A DNA stretch of 64,000 bases from Paracerasibacillus soli (GTDB lineage: Bacteria > Bacillota > Bacilli > Bacillales > Amphibacillaceae). The notes beneath the pieces were generated by a model. That model searched no databases and was not told the DNA's origin. It saw nothing but the letters and a program-made list of their open reading frames with translations. Below, one piece after another: positions 1-10,368 of this stretch. Made by a program: the position numbers and the translations under genes. The stretch lies in the NCBI RefSeq assembly GCF_034006335.1, contig NZ_JAWDIQ010000003.1. One strand, written 5' to 3'. Within the stretch, counting starts at the first letter, position 1. Every line of letters begins with the position of its first letter.

Positions 1-1175
1 TGTTCTGATGTAATAGGAAAACAATTCCTTTTCATATTTCTCAGCAATGAGGATGTATCCTTGTTTTTAAAAAAAGGTAATGCTTTTTCCGTTAAATATT
101 GATAATACCGTTTTTCTCTTCCCATAAGAGAATATTTGTGCAAGTGAAGTATAAACGAATATAAACGATCTTTCGTCACCCCCGCAATTTCTAATCCTTC
201 GTGGACATTTTCTAGCAATGCTTCCCTAGATAATAGATTTCCTTCTAATCCCGCTCGAATATATCCTTCGAGTGATAGTAAATATATGCCTGTATATTTT
301 TCCTTCAATTGCATGGATTCGTTATATAAATCCAATGCCATTTTATATTTCTCACGTCTTAAACATTCATATGCAAAGTTATGGAGTAATTTTGCCTTTT
401 TATCAGGTGCATGGCATAAATCGCAAATTTTTATAAGTTCTTCAAAATGTTCTGCTGTTTCTTTGAAGTCCCGATGTTGACCTGATTCTAGTTGAATGAT
501 CATAAGATTTTCTGTATCTATTATCCCTAAGAAGTTATTCTTTTGTTTATATAACAAAAGTGCCTTTTCAGCGTAGTAATAGGCTAAAATAGGTAAGTTA
601 TTACAATGATAGGCGGTTGCCAAATCATAATAAACGAGGGCATTTGAATAATCATCAAAATGAATACTTTTCAATACCTGAATCGACTTTGCGTAGTTAT
701 TCATGAATAATTCATAAATACCAACTACATGTTTATACAAGTTTTGTTCAAATGGGGGTAAGCGTTCATATTCCTTGGCAATCACTGATAATTCACGTTT
801 GATATCAGCTGAGTTTCCTTGTCTAATATGATATTTAAGTGTGAGTAATTGATACAAGGCGTGATAGTTAGAAATTTCAATGAGCTCATTGTTCGCTAAT
901 TCACTATAAATTTTGGAAGCGGCCTCCATATTTAATGCGATGATCATTTCGTGCCATAGATCGAGTTTTTCTTTGATGTTTTTCAATTTATCCAGTTCTT
1001 GTTCCATGTGGATATGTAATCTTTTTGCCAATAACGAAGTAATTTCAGGAGAATATTCTGTCAGCCCACGCTCTATTTTACTAATATGCGTCGTTGAACA
1101 TATCCCTAGCCCTAGTTGTTCTTGTGTCATGCCATATTTTTCTCGATAGAACTTGATGATTCTTCCTTCATACAT
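1..1175 (-). CDS. XRE-family HTH regulator with TPR-like repeats (RNPP type), 3' end outside window
   Basis: This gene is open from the ATG at 1175 to the left edge without a stop, about 391 residues. Residues 5-60 form an XRE-type helix-turn-helix (motif QEQLGLGICSTTHISKIERG). The rest is all-helical with spaced Tyr/Leu/Ala patterns typical of TPR repeats, for example around YECLRREKYKMALDLYNES. This layout is that of RNPP regulators (PlcR, NprR, Rgg), cytoplasmic DNA-binding proteins controlled by small imported peptides. It diverges from a secreted protease gene, a common target class for this family. No peptide gene is visible on the upstream side; it could lie past the left edge. Family is fairly sure, the ligand is unknown. 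Confidence 0.8.
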   Translation of the reverse strand, partial: MYEGRIIKFYREKYGMTQEQLGLGICSTTHISKIERGLTEYSPEITSLLAKRLHIHMEQELDKLKNIKEKLDLWHEMIIALNMEAASKIYSELANNELIEISNYHALYQLLTLKYHIRQGNSADIKRELSVIAKEYERLPPFEQNLYKHVVGIYELFMNNYAKSIQVLKSIHFDDYSNALVYYDLATAYHCNNLPILAYYYAEKALLLYKQKNNFLGIIDTENLMIIQLESGQHRDFKETAEHFEELIKICDLCHAPDKKAKLLHNFAYECLRREKYKMALDLYNESMQLKEKYTGIYLLSLEGYIRAGLEGNLLSREALLENVHEGLEIAGVTKDRLYSFILHLHKYSLMGREKRYYQYLTEKALPFFKNKDTSSLLRNMKRNCFPITSE

Positions 1176-1617
1176 CAGATGTTTTCCCCTTTCTTAGACA
1201 GAAATTCTTACCTTGCAAACATTTACGTTATTTTTTATCAATTTTGTATCCGTTATAAGATCTACATTTTCCTCATTCCTTCGTTTTTTAGTGTGATTTC
1301 ATATGATTTTATATAAAATTATATAATTTTCCCACTATTATGCTTTGGCGTAACCAAAATAATTGAAAAATTGGGGGAATTAAATTAGTACTAATCACCT
1401 GCATTCGGCATGAATTCGACATGTAAATCAAAATTCGACAATATACGACCAGTCTAAAGCACTATTTTAAATATTTAGAAATATATTAAAAACCCCAATT
1501 TACAGTATGTCATATCACATCTATCATTAATAATGAGTTAATAGATGAATAGAAGGAGTGTGAGTTTTCGTTTTTTACTAGATTTTAAGAAAGAGAAAAT
1601 AGAGGAGGGAAAGATGG
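1176..1617. promoter_or_regulatory. Divergent intergenic region with ATTCGRCAT direct repeats
   Basis: This 442-base AT-rich gap separates the HTH-TPR regulator from the protease and must hold both promoters. Near-identical units lie at 1403-1411 (ATTCGGCAT), 1414-1422 (ATTCGACAT) and 1433-1442 (ATTCGACAAT), with a weaker ATACGAC at 1443. Their order suggests a binding site for the neighbouring regulator, which is inference. A ribosome binding site (GAGGAGGG, about 1602-1609) precedes the protease start. No credible small ORF was seen. Confidence 0.4.
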
Positions 1618-4600
1618 ATGATTTCTAGAAAATATCTTAGTAAAGTGATGGTTGTATTATCATTCGTATTAATATTGAGTACCATGCTACCGTCATTACA
1701 ATTAGCACAGGCGAAAAATTCTTCTTTAAATGTAAAAGAGGTTTTGAGTAATTTGACGGATGCAGAAAGACGCGCCTTGAACCAGTTGGAAGCACAACCG
1801 GGATTTACGATACATCCCGATATTAACGTAGATAGTGCAAATCCGGTTCAAGTTATTGTTGAGTTTAAACAGGAGCCAGCAAAGGTAGAAGTTGCGAAAG
1901 CGAAACTCATCAAAAAACGTGCTACTGTTTCACTTTCTGATGCTAGTAAAAAGGTAGATGCTTCACATAAGAAGTTTCAAAAAGTGATTGATGGTTTAAA
2001 GCGTGCTAAAACGGAAGGGGCATCAGAAATTAAAGTGCATCAAGCATATCGTGATGCTTTTAACGGTGTGGCAATGACAATTCCGGCAAATATGATTAAG
2101 GACTTAGTTGAAGCGGGTATTGTCAAGCGTGTTTGGAATGATGAAAAGGTACAGCTTACATTGCCTGAAACAAAGGGCGAAAAGGCAAAACCAAAAATGA
2201 TTGATAGTGTTCCGCATATTGGGGTGGATGAACTCCATGATGAGGGAATTAAAGGTGAAGGAATTAAAGTAGGGGTTATTGATACGGGGATTGACTATAA
2301 TCACCCGGATTTAACGAATGTTTATAAAGGATACAGAAAATCTGACGGAGGGGATGCGAGTAAAGTTGATCCGGATTCTGTAAAAGGATGGGATTTTGTT
2401 GATGATGACGCTGACCCAATGGAAATGACATATGATGAATGGTTAGAATCTGGCTATCAAAGTTTGATATGTATGGCAATAGTTATTATACAGCACATGG
2501 TACACACGTTTCTGGAACGATTGCGGGACAACAAGATAGTTTCGTAGATTATTCTGTTAAAGGGGTAGCACCAGAAGTTGATTTATATAGCTATCGTGTG
2601 TTAGGAGCTTATGGTAGTGGAGACATGAACTGGGTAATAGGTGGAATTGATAAAGCGGTTCGCGATGGAATGGATGTAATTAATCTGTCTTTAGGTATGA
2701 ATGCCAATGATCCACTATCCCCGGCAGCTGTTGCGGTTAACAATGCAATGTTATCTGATGTTGTTACAGTTGTTGCAGCAGGTAATGCGGGCCCTGGTGA
2801 TCAAACAGTTGGTACACCTGGTGCTGCGGCTTTGTCTATTGCAGTAGGAGCAAGTGATGTTTCGCAAAACACTCCGACCTTTTCTGCAACTGTAGATGAA
2901 CTTACTTTTTCTGATGTTCAGCTTCTAGCAAAGAGCTTTGCAGATAACGTAGCGGATTTAGAAAATGAATCACTACCTGTTGTTTATGTAGGACTTGGGG
3001 CTGATAGTGATTTTGCGGATGTAGATGTTGAAGGTAAAATCGCACTAATTGAGCGTGGAGAACTTGCTTTTGATGAGAAAATTAGAAATGCAAAAAGCGC
3101 AGGTGCTGTTGCGACAATTGTTTATAACAATGAAGCAGGGCAAATTCCACATTATGTCGGTGAAAACTCCGATTATATTCCATCATTTCGTTTGTCAAAA
3201 GAAGATGGGGAAAGTTTAAAGAAGGCTGTGAACGAAGGAGCATTATTTACATTTGGTGAATTAGGAAATGTGAAATCAGAAGGCGATAATTTGGCTGATT
3301 TCAGCTCAAGAGGGCCAGTTTCAGGTACGTATGACATTAAACCTGATGTGACTGCACCAGGTGTTGCAATTAATTCAACTGTACCTTCATTTATTAATGA
3401 TCCAGAAGATAATTCATATGGATCTGCTTATAGCAGAATGAATGGAACGTCAATGGCAACACCTCATGTAGCGGGAGTTGCAGCATTGATTTTACAACAA
3501 AACCCAGATTACACACCTTTTGAAGTAAAGGCAGCATTAATGAATACAGCTGTTGACCTACGTGAAGATTATTCTGTGTATGAAGTTGGTGCAGGACGTA
3601 TCGATGCGTATGATGCAGTTCATGCGGATACAGCGGTTGTCGTTCATGACCAAACGGATATGGTTGAGGGTGTAGAAATTGTAAGCCTTAATCATGATAC
3701 AGGTTCTATATCATTTGGAGGGTATTATTTGGATGGAGAGGCTATTGAAAAGTCAAAAAGACTATCAATAGAAAATAAATCCAATGAAGAAAAGACTTAT
3801 GAAGTGCAAGTTGATTTTCTCCAAGCAAAAGGAAATAGACAAGATGCATCTAAAAATGGCGTTGAATTAGAAGTGGGGAAGCTACGCTTACGCTTTCACC
3901 GGAACAAAAGAAAGACTTGGAAGCTAGTATTGTAATACCAAGCGGCGCAGATTATGGGGTATATGAAGGGTATGTTCGAATTTCAAATGTAGATGACCCG
4001 AAGGAAAAATACCAAGTCCCATTTGCTGTTCGTGTATCTGATAAAGGTTTTGACCTTATAGAGCTTGATCGACATGCGGTGACAAATGACTGGAATTTCC
4101 ATTACTTTTTAGATCCTTTTCTAACATGGATTTCAGATTAAAAAGTCCAATGGAAACGATAGATGTTATCGTAACAGATAGTGAAACGGATAAACCAGTT
4201 GGTTATCTCGGAACGCTGTTTGCAGAGGAAATAATGCCAGATCAAACATACTTCCTTATGAATGTATTTCAAGGTATGGTGAACCCATTTACGGATGACC
4301 CTAATAACCCGATTAGCGAGGAAGTTATAGTGTTACCAGAGGGCGACTATCATATTAAAATGATTGGGGTGGATGAGAATGGCGAAATGTATACGGGTCA
4401 TGACTTCGCATTAATTGATAATAAGCCAGCGGAAATGAGTTTTAATGATTATGAACCAGGTGTTATTGAAGTAGATGAATCTATGTATACGGATGAAGAT
4501 GGTCATCATGCATTATGGGTCCATACAAACGTCTATGACGATGCGATTGATGTTCTAAAAAGAAAAAGGGTTAGATTATGATCAATCATCAAATATAGTA

Positions 4601-5807
4601 GGTTATTATGAAAATAGCTTTCCGTTCCCAGGTATTTTACCTGTTACAGCAGAAGGGGAAATGAAATTCGGTGTATTACCAGGAAATTGCGGATGGTCCA
4701 TTAAAATTGGTATTAGATCCGATTGACTTGGCTACAAATCTTGGTGATTCCGTCCATTATACGTTTATTAAAAAAGGAACAGCATATGCGGAAGGGTTTT
4801 ATCAAGAAGATGAGGTTAAATTAGGTGATAGTGTCACGTTTACATTAAGTTTGAACAACGTAGAGGATCTTGTTTCAGGTAAATTTGACCTAAATTATCT
4901 AGGTGATATTTATGAATATAAAGATGTAAAACTGAATAAGGAATTTGCTAACTTTGCTAAGGAGAATGACTTATCTGTCACACTGGATGACCCGGTATTT
5001 AGCAAGGATAACTTTTCAAGTATTGTAACTGTTGGAGCTTCTTTGGAAGGGGAACACGCTCAAGGGGTTACAGGTAATATGAACTTTATTGATGTCACTT
5101 TTGAGGTGGTCAGTGATCTGTATTATGAAAATCGTGGTAATTTGGGCTACGGTGGAGTTGATACATTCACATATCAAAATATTACGAATGAGGAAGTTGT
5201 CATTCCAACATTTATACATGATTACTACCAATTTATTTCTAAACATGCGGTAGTTTACGGTAACTTTACTCCGGAAGCATTTATGCATGAAGCAGGATTT
5301 CCTTTAACACGTGACTATGAAGGGTTAGGAGTTAAGGCGTATGCAAAAGGAGCGGATGGTAAAGTTTATAATGGTACTGTCGATGAACACGCGCAGTTTG
5401 AAATAACTGATTTGCCAGTATCGGATAAGCCGTATGAAATTATAATTGAAGTACCAGGTCATTTGACTACTGCACAAAAAGTAACGGTAGGGAAGGAAAA
5501 GAACGGCGAAATCTATGGTGAGATGGCACAAGTGTATCTACAACCAAATATTGCCGGAGACGTAAACGGCGATGGTGTCATTGATATTATGGACGTCATG
5601 CGTATTGTAGCTATGTATGGTAAAGACGATAAAGCAATGGATATTAATAAAGATGGTATCGTCGATGAAGTGGATATTCGTTATATCGAGAAGAATTTCT
5701 TGAAAGTAGGTCCTGGGGTGAAGAAGGATCCAGTAGAAAAGCTTGGACCTAAAGGCTTGAATGACTTCTTACAATCACTAGGTCTTCAACCAACAGAAGA
5801 TAATTAA
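1618..5807 (+). CDS. Secreted subtilisin-like (S8) protease, Vpr-like, with PA domain and dockerin-type repeats; frameshifted
   Basis: Large secreted serine protease, about 1,396 residues. Order: signal peptide (1-32, ending LQLAQA), I9 propeptide (about 60-180), catalytic domain with Asp in VIDTGIDYNHPDL (near 222), His in HGTHVSGTIAG (near 294) and Ser in GTSMATPHVAG (near 611), with a PA insert between. Beta-rich C-terminal domains follow, then a dockerin-type calcium-binding pair (DVNGDGVIDIMD and DINKDGIVDEVD, about 1310-1360). The frame breaks at about 2455 (AAA needs one more A), 3884 (a G missing), 4117 (a T missing), 4566 (an extra A) and 4665 (probably an extra A). All are homopolymer indels and all domains survive, so it is probably intact in the organism. 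Start chosen for the GAGGAGGG site upstream. Confidence 0.88.
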
Positions 5808-5819
5808 TAAATGGTGAAT

Positions 5820-5851
5820 GGGGTCAGACCCCGCAAAAGGGGTCTGACCCC
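5820..5851. repeat. Two opposed copies of the GGGGTCAGACCCC palindrome
   Basis: GGGGTCAGACCCC at 5820-5832 and GGGGTCTGACCCC at 5839-5851 face each other across six bases, just after the protease stop. The pair can fold as one long hairpin or two short ones. No clear T-run follows. It belongs to a family with about ten sites in this window. Confidence 0.85.
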
Positions 5852-5876
5852 CATCAAAAATAGGGGGTGGCGAAAG

Positions 5877-6430
5877 GTGTCTCAAAGCAATATTGCGTTT
5901 AGAAAAATATTTATTTATAGTCTTCGTTTGATATTTATTATACTACTTGCTTTTGTTCTGTTTATTGTTTTGCAAATGATTAGGCATCCTGGCCAACCCC
6001 CATCTTTTTTGGGATACCAACCATACACGGTTGTTTCAAACAGTATGAAACCAACATTTGAAACAGGTGATTTAGTTATTGTGAAAATGTTAGAAGCAAA
6101 GGATATCACTTTCATGATGTGATCACATTTCAAGATAGTGAAGGCCGTTTTGTGACACACCGAGTGGTTGATATTTCACAAGAGGATGGCTCACCTGTCA
6201 TGAAAACAAAAGGGGACAACAATAATGTCGTTGATGACGACATTGTAACTTCTGATGCCTTAATAGGTAGACAGGCCTTCCTTATAAAAAATGGTGGGTT
6301 TATTGCGAGATTTGCAAGTAGTTCACTAGGTTTTATGCTTCTAATTATTGTGCCGTTAATCGGATATGTCAGTTTAACACTATATGAAAGAATATTTAAA
6401 TCTAATCAAGTTAAAAAATCTAGTACGTAA
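5877..6430 (+). CDS. sipW: Signal peptidase I, SipW/ER type; frameshifted
   Basis: Membrane signal peptidase of the S26B (SipW, ER-like) group, about 184 residues. It has an N-terminal membrane helix, the catalytic Ser in SNSMKPTFETGD (near residue 55), a His in FVTHRVVD in place of the bacterial Lys, and a C-terminal membrane helix (about 145-170). In Bacillus SipW processes TasA and TapA; the next gene here is such a substrate. One T is missing near 6112 (ACTTTC should read ACTTTTC). The GTG at 5877 is chosen because AGGGGG lies about ten bases upstream; longer starts would read through the palindromic repeat. Confidence 0.88.
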
Positions 6431-6449
6431 AATGGGGAGGAATCATATC

Positions 6450-7127
6450 ATGAAGAAGACAAAAAGATTTTTATTAGGAACAACGTTAGCGGGAGTACTT
6501 ATCGCAACTGCTGGAATGGGAACACATTCTTGGTTTACTGCAGAAACAAATGCATCTGGTTCACTTGAAAGTGGAGTTTTAGAGATAAATAATGGGCAGG
6601 ATATTGAAGAGCCATTATTTGCAGAAACAAAATTTGCACCATCCCAACTTCAATATGGTAATTGGGTTTCTATTTCTAATACAGGTGATTTAGATGCACA
6701 TTTAAAAGCGGTTTATACACATTCTGTTGATAATGCATCTCTAGAAGGATATTCAGTCGGATATATGGCAATGAAATATACGGTTAAACCTGGGCAAGAC
6801 GTGTATGAAGACTCAAAAATCGCATTAGATAATTTGTTTAATGGAACAACAAATGAGCGTTCGGTGGCAAAACTATCCAATGTATCTGGAGATGTAGAGG
6901 TATACGGTGAAGTGTTATCAGAAGATGCGGTTACTTCAGGTGAAATTCTTCTTGGTGAAGGTAGTGAAGACTCTTTCTGGCAACTAGATGAAGGGCAGTA
7001 TATTGATCTTATGGTCGGGATTAAACTGGAAGATAGTGCAGGAAATGAATACCAAGGGGTTAAATATGACGCAGCACTAAAAGTAAAAGCAAAACAAACA
7101 GATAACGGCGCCGAATACGCCGAATAA
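6450..7127 (+). CDS. calY: TasA/CalY (camelysin) family secreted protein
   Basis: A 225-residue secreted protein with a SipW-type signal peptide (MKKTKRFLLGTTLAGVLIAT) followed by the THSWFTAET segment usual near the cleavage site of TasA/camelysin proteins. The mature part is beta-rich and acidic, with LFNGTTNE and VKYDAALKVKAK segments. TasA proteins form extracellular amyloid-like fibres in biofilm matrix; CalY is a cell-surface metalloprotease-like homologue in the B. cereus group. The start at 6450 has a strong GGGGAGG site. It follows sipW by 19 bases and is probably co-transcribed with its own processing enzyme. Which subgroup it belongs to cannot be settled by eye. Confidence 0.85.
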   Translation: MKKTKRFLLGTTLAGVLIATAGMGTHSWFTAETNASGSLESGVLEINNGQDIEEPLFAETKFAPSQLQYGNWVSISNTGDLDAHLKAVYTHSVDNASLEGYSVGYMAMKYTVKPGQDVYEDSKIALDNLFNGTTNERSVAKLSNVSGDVEVYGEVLSEDAVTSGEILLGEGSEDSFWQLDEGQYIDLMVGIKLEDSAGNEYQGVKYDAALKVKAKQTDNGAEYAE

Positions 7128-7136
7128 GGAAATGAA

Positions 7137-7168
7137 GTTTATATTTGGGTCAGACCCCAAATATAAAC
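7137..7168. repeat. GGGTCAGACCCC palindrome with extended arms
   Basis: Left arm GTTTATATTTGGG (7137-7149), loop TCAGA, right arm CCCCAAATATAAAC (7155-7168). The arms are fully complementary apart from one G missing on the left. It sits ten bases after the calY stop and just before the stranded propeptide. Confidence 0.85.
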
Positions 7169-7192
7169 TCAAATGAAAGGAATAACAATAAT

Positions 7193-7570
7193 ATGAATTC
7201 TTCTATCTATGTTGATCCGAAAATTGATCTTAATAGTGAAGAAAGTATAGAAGTTATTATTCAATTCAAAACGAATCCTGCTAAAGTGCAGATAGCATTA
7301 AGTGATGCGGGTCTAACATTGGATCAAGCTATGCAAAATGTAGAAGAAAGTCACAAGCGTTTTGAAGCGGAGCTAATCAGAATAAGCAATGAACATCTCA
7401 TTTCATTTGACATACTCAATCGCTATAAAGAGGTTTATAATGGTGTTGCGATGAGAATTCAAGGAGTAAACATCAAATATTTATTGCAATCTAGTGAAAT
7501 GAAAGCAATTCATTTAAATAGCCAGATGAGCATTCCGATTCAACCAAACGATCCTAGGTATCAAATATAA
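7193..7570 (+). pseudogene. Stand-alone subtilase propeptide (inhibitor I9) fragment
   Basis: A 125-residue ORF homologous to the propeptide of the protease at 1618: IEVIIQFKTNPAKVQIA against VQVIVEFKQEPAKVEVA, and YKEVYNGVAMRI against YRDAFNGVAMTI. It ends in PNDPRYQI, which resembles the start of a mature subtilase, and its TAA lies inside the next palindrome. It has no signal peptide. The simplest reading is the N-terminal remnant of a second subtilase. A functional I9 inhibitor is possible because the frame is open and AAAGGA precedes the ATG at 7193. Confidence 0.6.
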
Positions 7571-7600
7571 ACATAGTGGGGTCTGACCCCACTATGTTTA
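7568..7600. repeat. GGGGTCTGACCCC palindrome with 14-bp perfect arms
   Basis: TAAACATAGTGGGG (7568-7581), loop TCTGA, CCCCACTATGTTTA (7587-7600). The arms match perfectly, and the first three bases are the stop codon of the I9 fragment. TTTATTTC follows, so it may also act as a terminator. Confidence 0.88.
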
Positions 7601-7820
7601 TTTCTTCCATCCCCACTTCTTTATCTACAGTTTTAGCTCAAACATACTTCATATCTTCACATCCGTCTTTTACAATAACTATTATCCTTTTTTCTTATCA
7701 TCAAAACATCCTCTACAAGCAAATCATTTGATACTTCATCCTTTCAGTGCCTAATATAAAATGGATAATCACCCAGATAATATAGATGCTTGATGATGAT
7801 AATATAAGGAGTCAAAAACA

Positions 7821-8807
7821 TTGATAAAGTTTGAAAATGTATCAAAAAAATATCCAGATGGAACAACAGCTGTGACAGATTTAAATATGGAAATTGAGCA
7901 AGGTGAATTTTTTGTCATAATTGGTCCGAGTGGGAGCGGGAAAACGACGACATTGAAAATGGTCAATCGTCTTATTCCACTATCAGAAGGGACAATCTTT
8001 ATTAATGATAAAAAGATTAGTGAATACGATATTCATGAATTAAGATGGAATATCGGCTATGTGCTGCAACGCATTGCGCTTTTCCCGCATATGTCTATTG
8101 AAGAGAATATCGCAATTGTACCAGAATTAAAAAAGTGGGAACGTGACAAAATTAGAAAAAGGGTTTGTGAACTATTAGAAATGGTCGGGTTAGATCCAAA
8201 CATTTATCTCCATAGGAAACCGAAAGAATTATCGGGTGGTCAGCAACAAAGAGTAGGAGTCATCCGAGCTTTAGCAGCAAATCCCGAAATTGTATTAATG
8301 GACGAGCCATTTAGTGCGCTTGATCCGATTAGCCGGGAAAAACTGCAGGATGATATTATATCAATCCAAAAGAGTATTCAAAAGACAACAATATTTGTCA
8401 CGCATGATATGCAAGAGGCAATGAAATTAGCTGATCGAATCTGTATCATGAAGGATGGAGAAGTAGTCCAAATTGGAACACCACTTGAGATTATGGAAAA
8501 TCCCGTCAATCAATTCGTAAAAGACTTTGTTGGACATCAACCTAATAGATTTGGTGGAGATCTCCGACTTGAAACGATTGTTCAACCATTTACCGAAGGT
8601 GGCACACCATATGCGGTAACAGCGACTGAGGTAATACCCGTTTCAACTTCATTACATGATGTTTTGAAGAAATTAGCATTTCATGAACAGCTCATTGTTG
8701 AAAAAAATAGGACCCAAATTGGCATGATCAATCGACAAATGATGATGAATTATTTGGCAGAGCATCTAATAGAGGATGGTATGAATAGGGGGAAAAACCA
8801 TGGCTAA
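7821..8807 (+). CDS. Glycine betaine/carnitine/choline-type ABC transporter ATPase
   Basis: ATP-binding subunit of an osmoprotectant (OpuB/OpuC/ProV-like) importer, 328 residues. Walker A GPSGSGKTT (near 35-43), signature LSGGQQQR, Walker B VLMDEPFSALDP and the H-loop VTHDMQEA are all present. After residue 240 only about 85 residues remain, where OpuCA proteins usually carry two CBS domains, so the osmosensing module is short. It starts with TTG at 7821 behind AAGGAG. The next gene overlaps it by eight bases, which fits a two-gene operon. Confidence 0.88.
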   Translation: MIKFENVSKKYPDGTTAVTDLNMEIEQGEFFVIIGPSGSGKTTTLKMVNRLIPLSEGTIFINDKKISEYDIHELRWNIGYVLQRIALFPHMSIEENIAIVPELKKWERDKIRKRVCELLEMVGLDPNIYLHRKPKELSGGQQQRVGVIRALAANPEIVLMDEPFSALDPISREKLQDDIISIQKSIQKTTIFVTHDMQEAMKLADRICIMKDGEVVQIGTPLEIMENPVNQFVKDFVGHQPNRFGGDLRLETIVQPFTEGGTPYAVTATEVIPVSTSLHDVLKKLAFHEQLIVEKNRTQIGMINRQMMMNYLAEHLIEDGMNRGKNHG

Positions 8808-10316
8808 TTTTTTCTCAGTGCTTTTAGAACGGCAAGATCAGCTTATCGGTGCACTTTTTGAACATATCCAGATTTCTCTTATTTCCCTTTTGATTGCTGT
8901 TATGATAGCCATTCCGCTAGGTATTTATTTAACGAAGAGGCCAAAAATTGCGGAGAGCATAATTGGTGTCACGGCAGTTTTACAAACAATTCCTTCCTTG
9001 GCATTATTAGGCCTGCTAATTCCGCTATTTGGGATTGGAAAAGTTCCCGCCATCATTGCTTTGGTTATCTATGCTTTGCTGCCAATCATCAGAAATACAT
9101 ATACAGGTATTAAAGAGGTGGATCCTTCGCTCGTCGAGGCGGCAATGGCGATGGGAATGAATAATCGTAAACGGTTAATGAAAGTAGAGCTACCATTGGC
9201 TTTACCTGTTATGATGGCAGGTATTCGGACCGCGATGGTGTTAATTGTTGGCACAGCCACACTTGCAGCACTTATCGGAGCCGGTGGTTTAGGAGATATT
9301 ATTTTATTAGGAATTGACCGTAACAACACGTCTTTAATTATACTTGGTGCCATACCAGCTGCCATATTAGCACTTTTATTTGATTTTCTTCTGAAGCGTT
9401 TGGAAAAGCATCCTATAAAAATTCCATCATTGCAATTGGCTCGATAATCGTACTTGTAGGTTTCTTCTTCCTCGCACCATTTGTGATGAACAGTCAAAAT
9501 CAAGAAATTGTCATTGCAGGTAAGCTTGGATCAGAGCCAGAAATCTTAATTAATATGTATAAAATTTTGATTGAAGATGAAACAGATTTACAGGTGTCAT
9601 TAAAGCCTGGGCTTGGAAAAACTTCTTTCGTATTTAATGCTTTACGGTCAAATAGTATTGATATTTATCCAGAATTCACAGGAACAGCTATTGCCGAGTT
9701 TTTAAAAGAGACAGCGGATAGTACGAACCGTGATGAAGTATATGAACAAGCTAGAAAAGGTATGTTGGATCAATTCGATATGGAATTATTGCAACCTATG
9801 GCGTATAACAATACATATGCTCTAGCAGTGCCAAATGAATTTGCTGAGAAATATCACGTAAAGACTATATCGGATTTAAAAAGTGTGGAAAATAGTGTAA
9901 AAGCTGGATTTACATTAGAATTCTCTGATCGTGAAGATGGTTATGTCGGGATGCAAAAACTGTATGATATTCACTTTGCAAATTTCGTTACAATGGAGCC
10001 AAAGCTACGATATAGTGCGGTGGAATCTGGTGATATTGAAGTGATTGATGCATACTCTACAGATAGTGAGTTGAGACAGTATTCACTGAAAGTCTTGGAG
10101 GATGACAAACAATTATTTCCACCTTATCAAGGTGCACCATTGTTAAGAGCGGAGACGGTAGAAAAATACCCGGAAATAAAAGAAGCCTTAAATAAACTAG
10201 CAGGAAAAATAACAGATGATGAAATGCGAGAGATGAATTATCAAGTCAATGTAGAAGGTAAGAAACCATATGAAATCGCAAAAGAATACTTAAAAAAGGA
10301 AAAATTAATCAAGTAG
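8800..10316 (+). CDS. Osmoprotectant ABC transporter permease fused to substrate-binding protein; frameshifted
   Basis: About 505 residues. Residues 1-205 are a permease with five to six membrane helices and the EAAMAMGMN loop that docks on the ATPase. Residues about 220-505 are an OpuAC-type binding domain beginning IVIAGKLGSEPEILINMY, with GLGKTSFVFNAL and DIYPEFTGTAIAEF. A membrane helix (SIIVLVGFFFLAPF) links them, holding the binding domain outside the cell. One A is missing near 9421 (ATAAAAATTCC). Permease-binding protein fusions are known in this family. Substrate is probably betaine, choline or carnitine; it cannot be read from sequence alone. Confidence 0.85.
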
Positions 10317-10324
10317 AAAATAGA

Positions 10325-10368
10325 GGGGTCAGACCCCATGTGAAGCTTTTAACATGGGGTCTGACCCC
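10325..10368. terminator. Paired GGGGTCAGACCCC palindromes forming a terminator-like hairpin
   Basis: GGGGTCAGACCCCATG (10325-10340) and CATGGGGTCTGACCCC (10353-10368) are perfect 16-bp inverted repeats around TGAAGCTTTTAA, followed by TTTTATA. It lies eight bases after the transporter stop and probably ends this operon. Confidence 0.75.

Noticed and set aside
1618..5807. Programmed ribosomal frameshifting in the protease and other broken genes
   Set aside because: Breaks occur at many unrelated simple homopolymers, in both directions and several times per gene, without slippery heptamers or stimulatory structures. Sequencing error is a far simpler cause.
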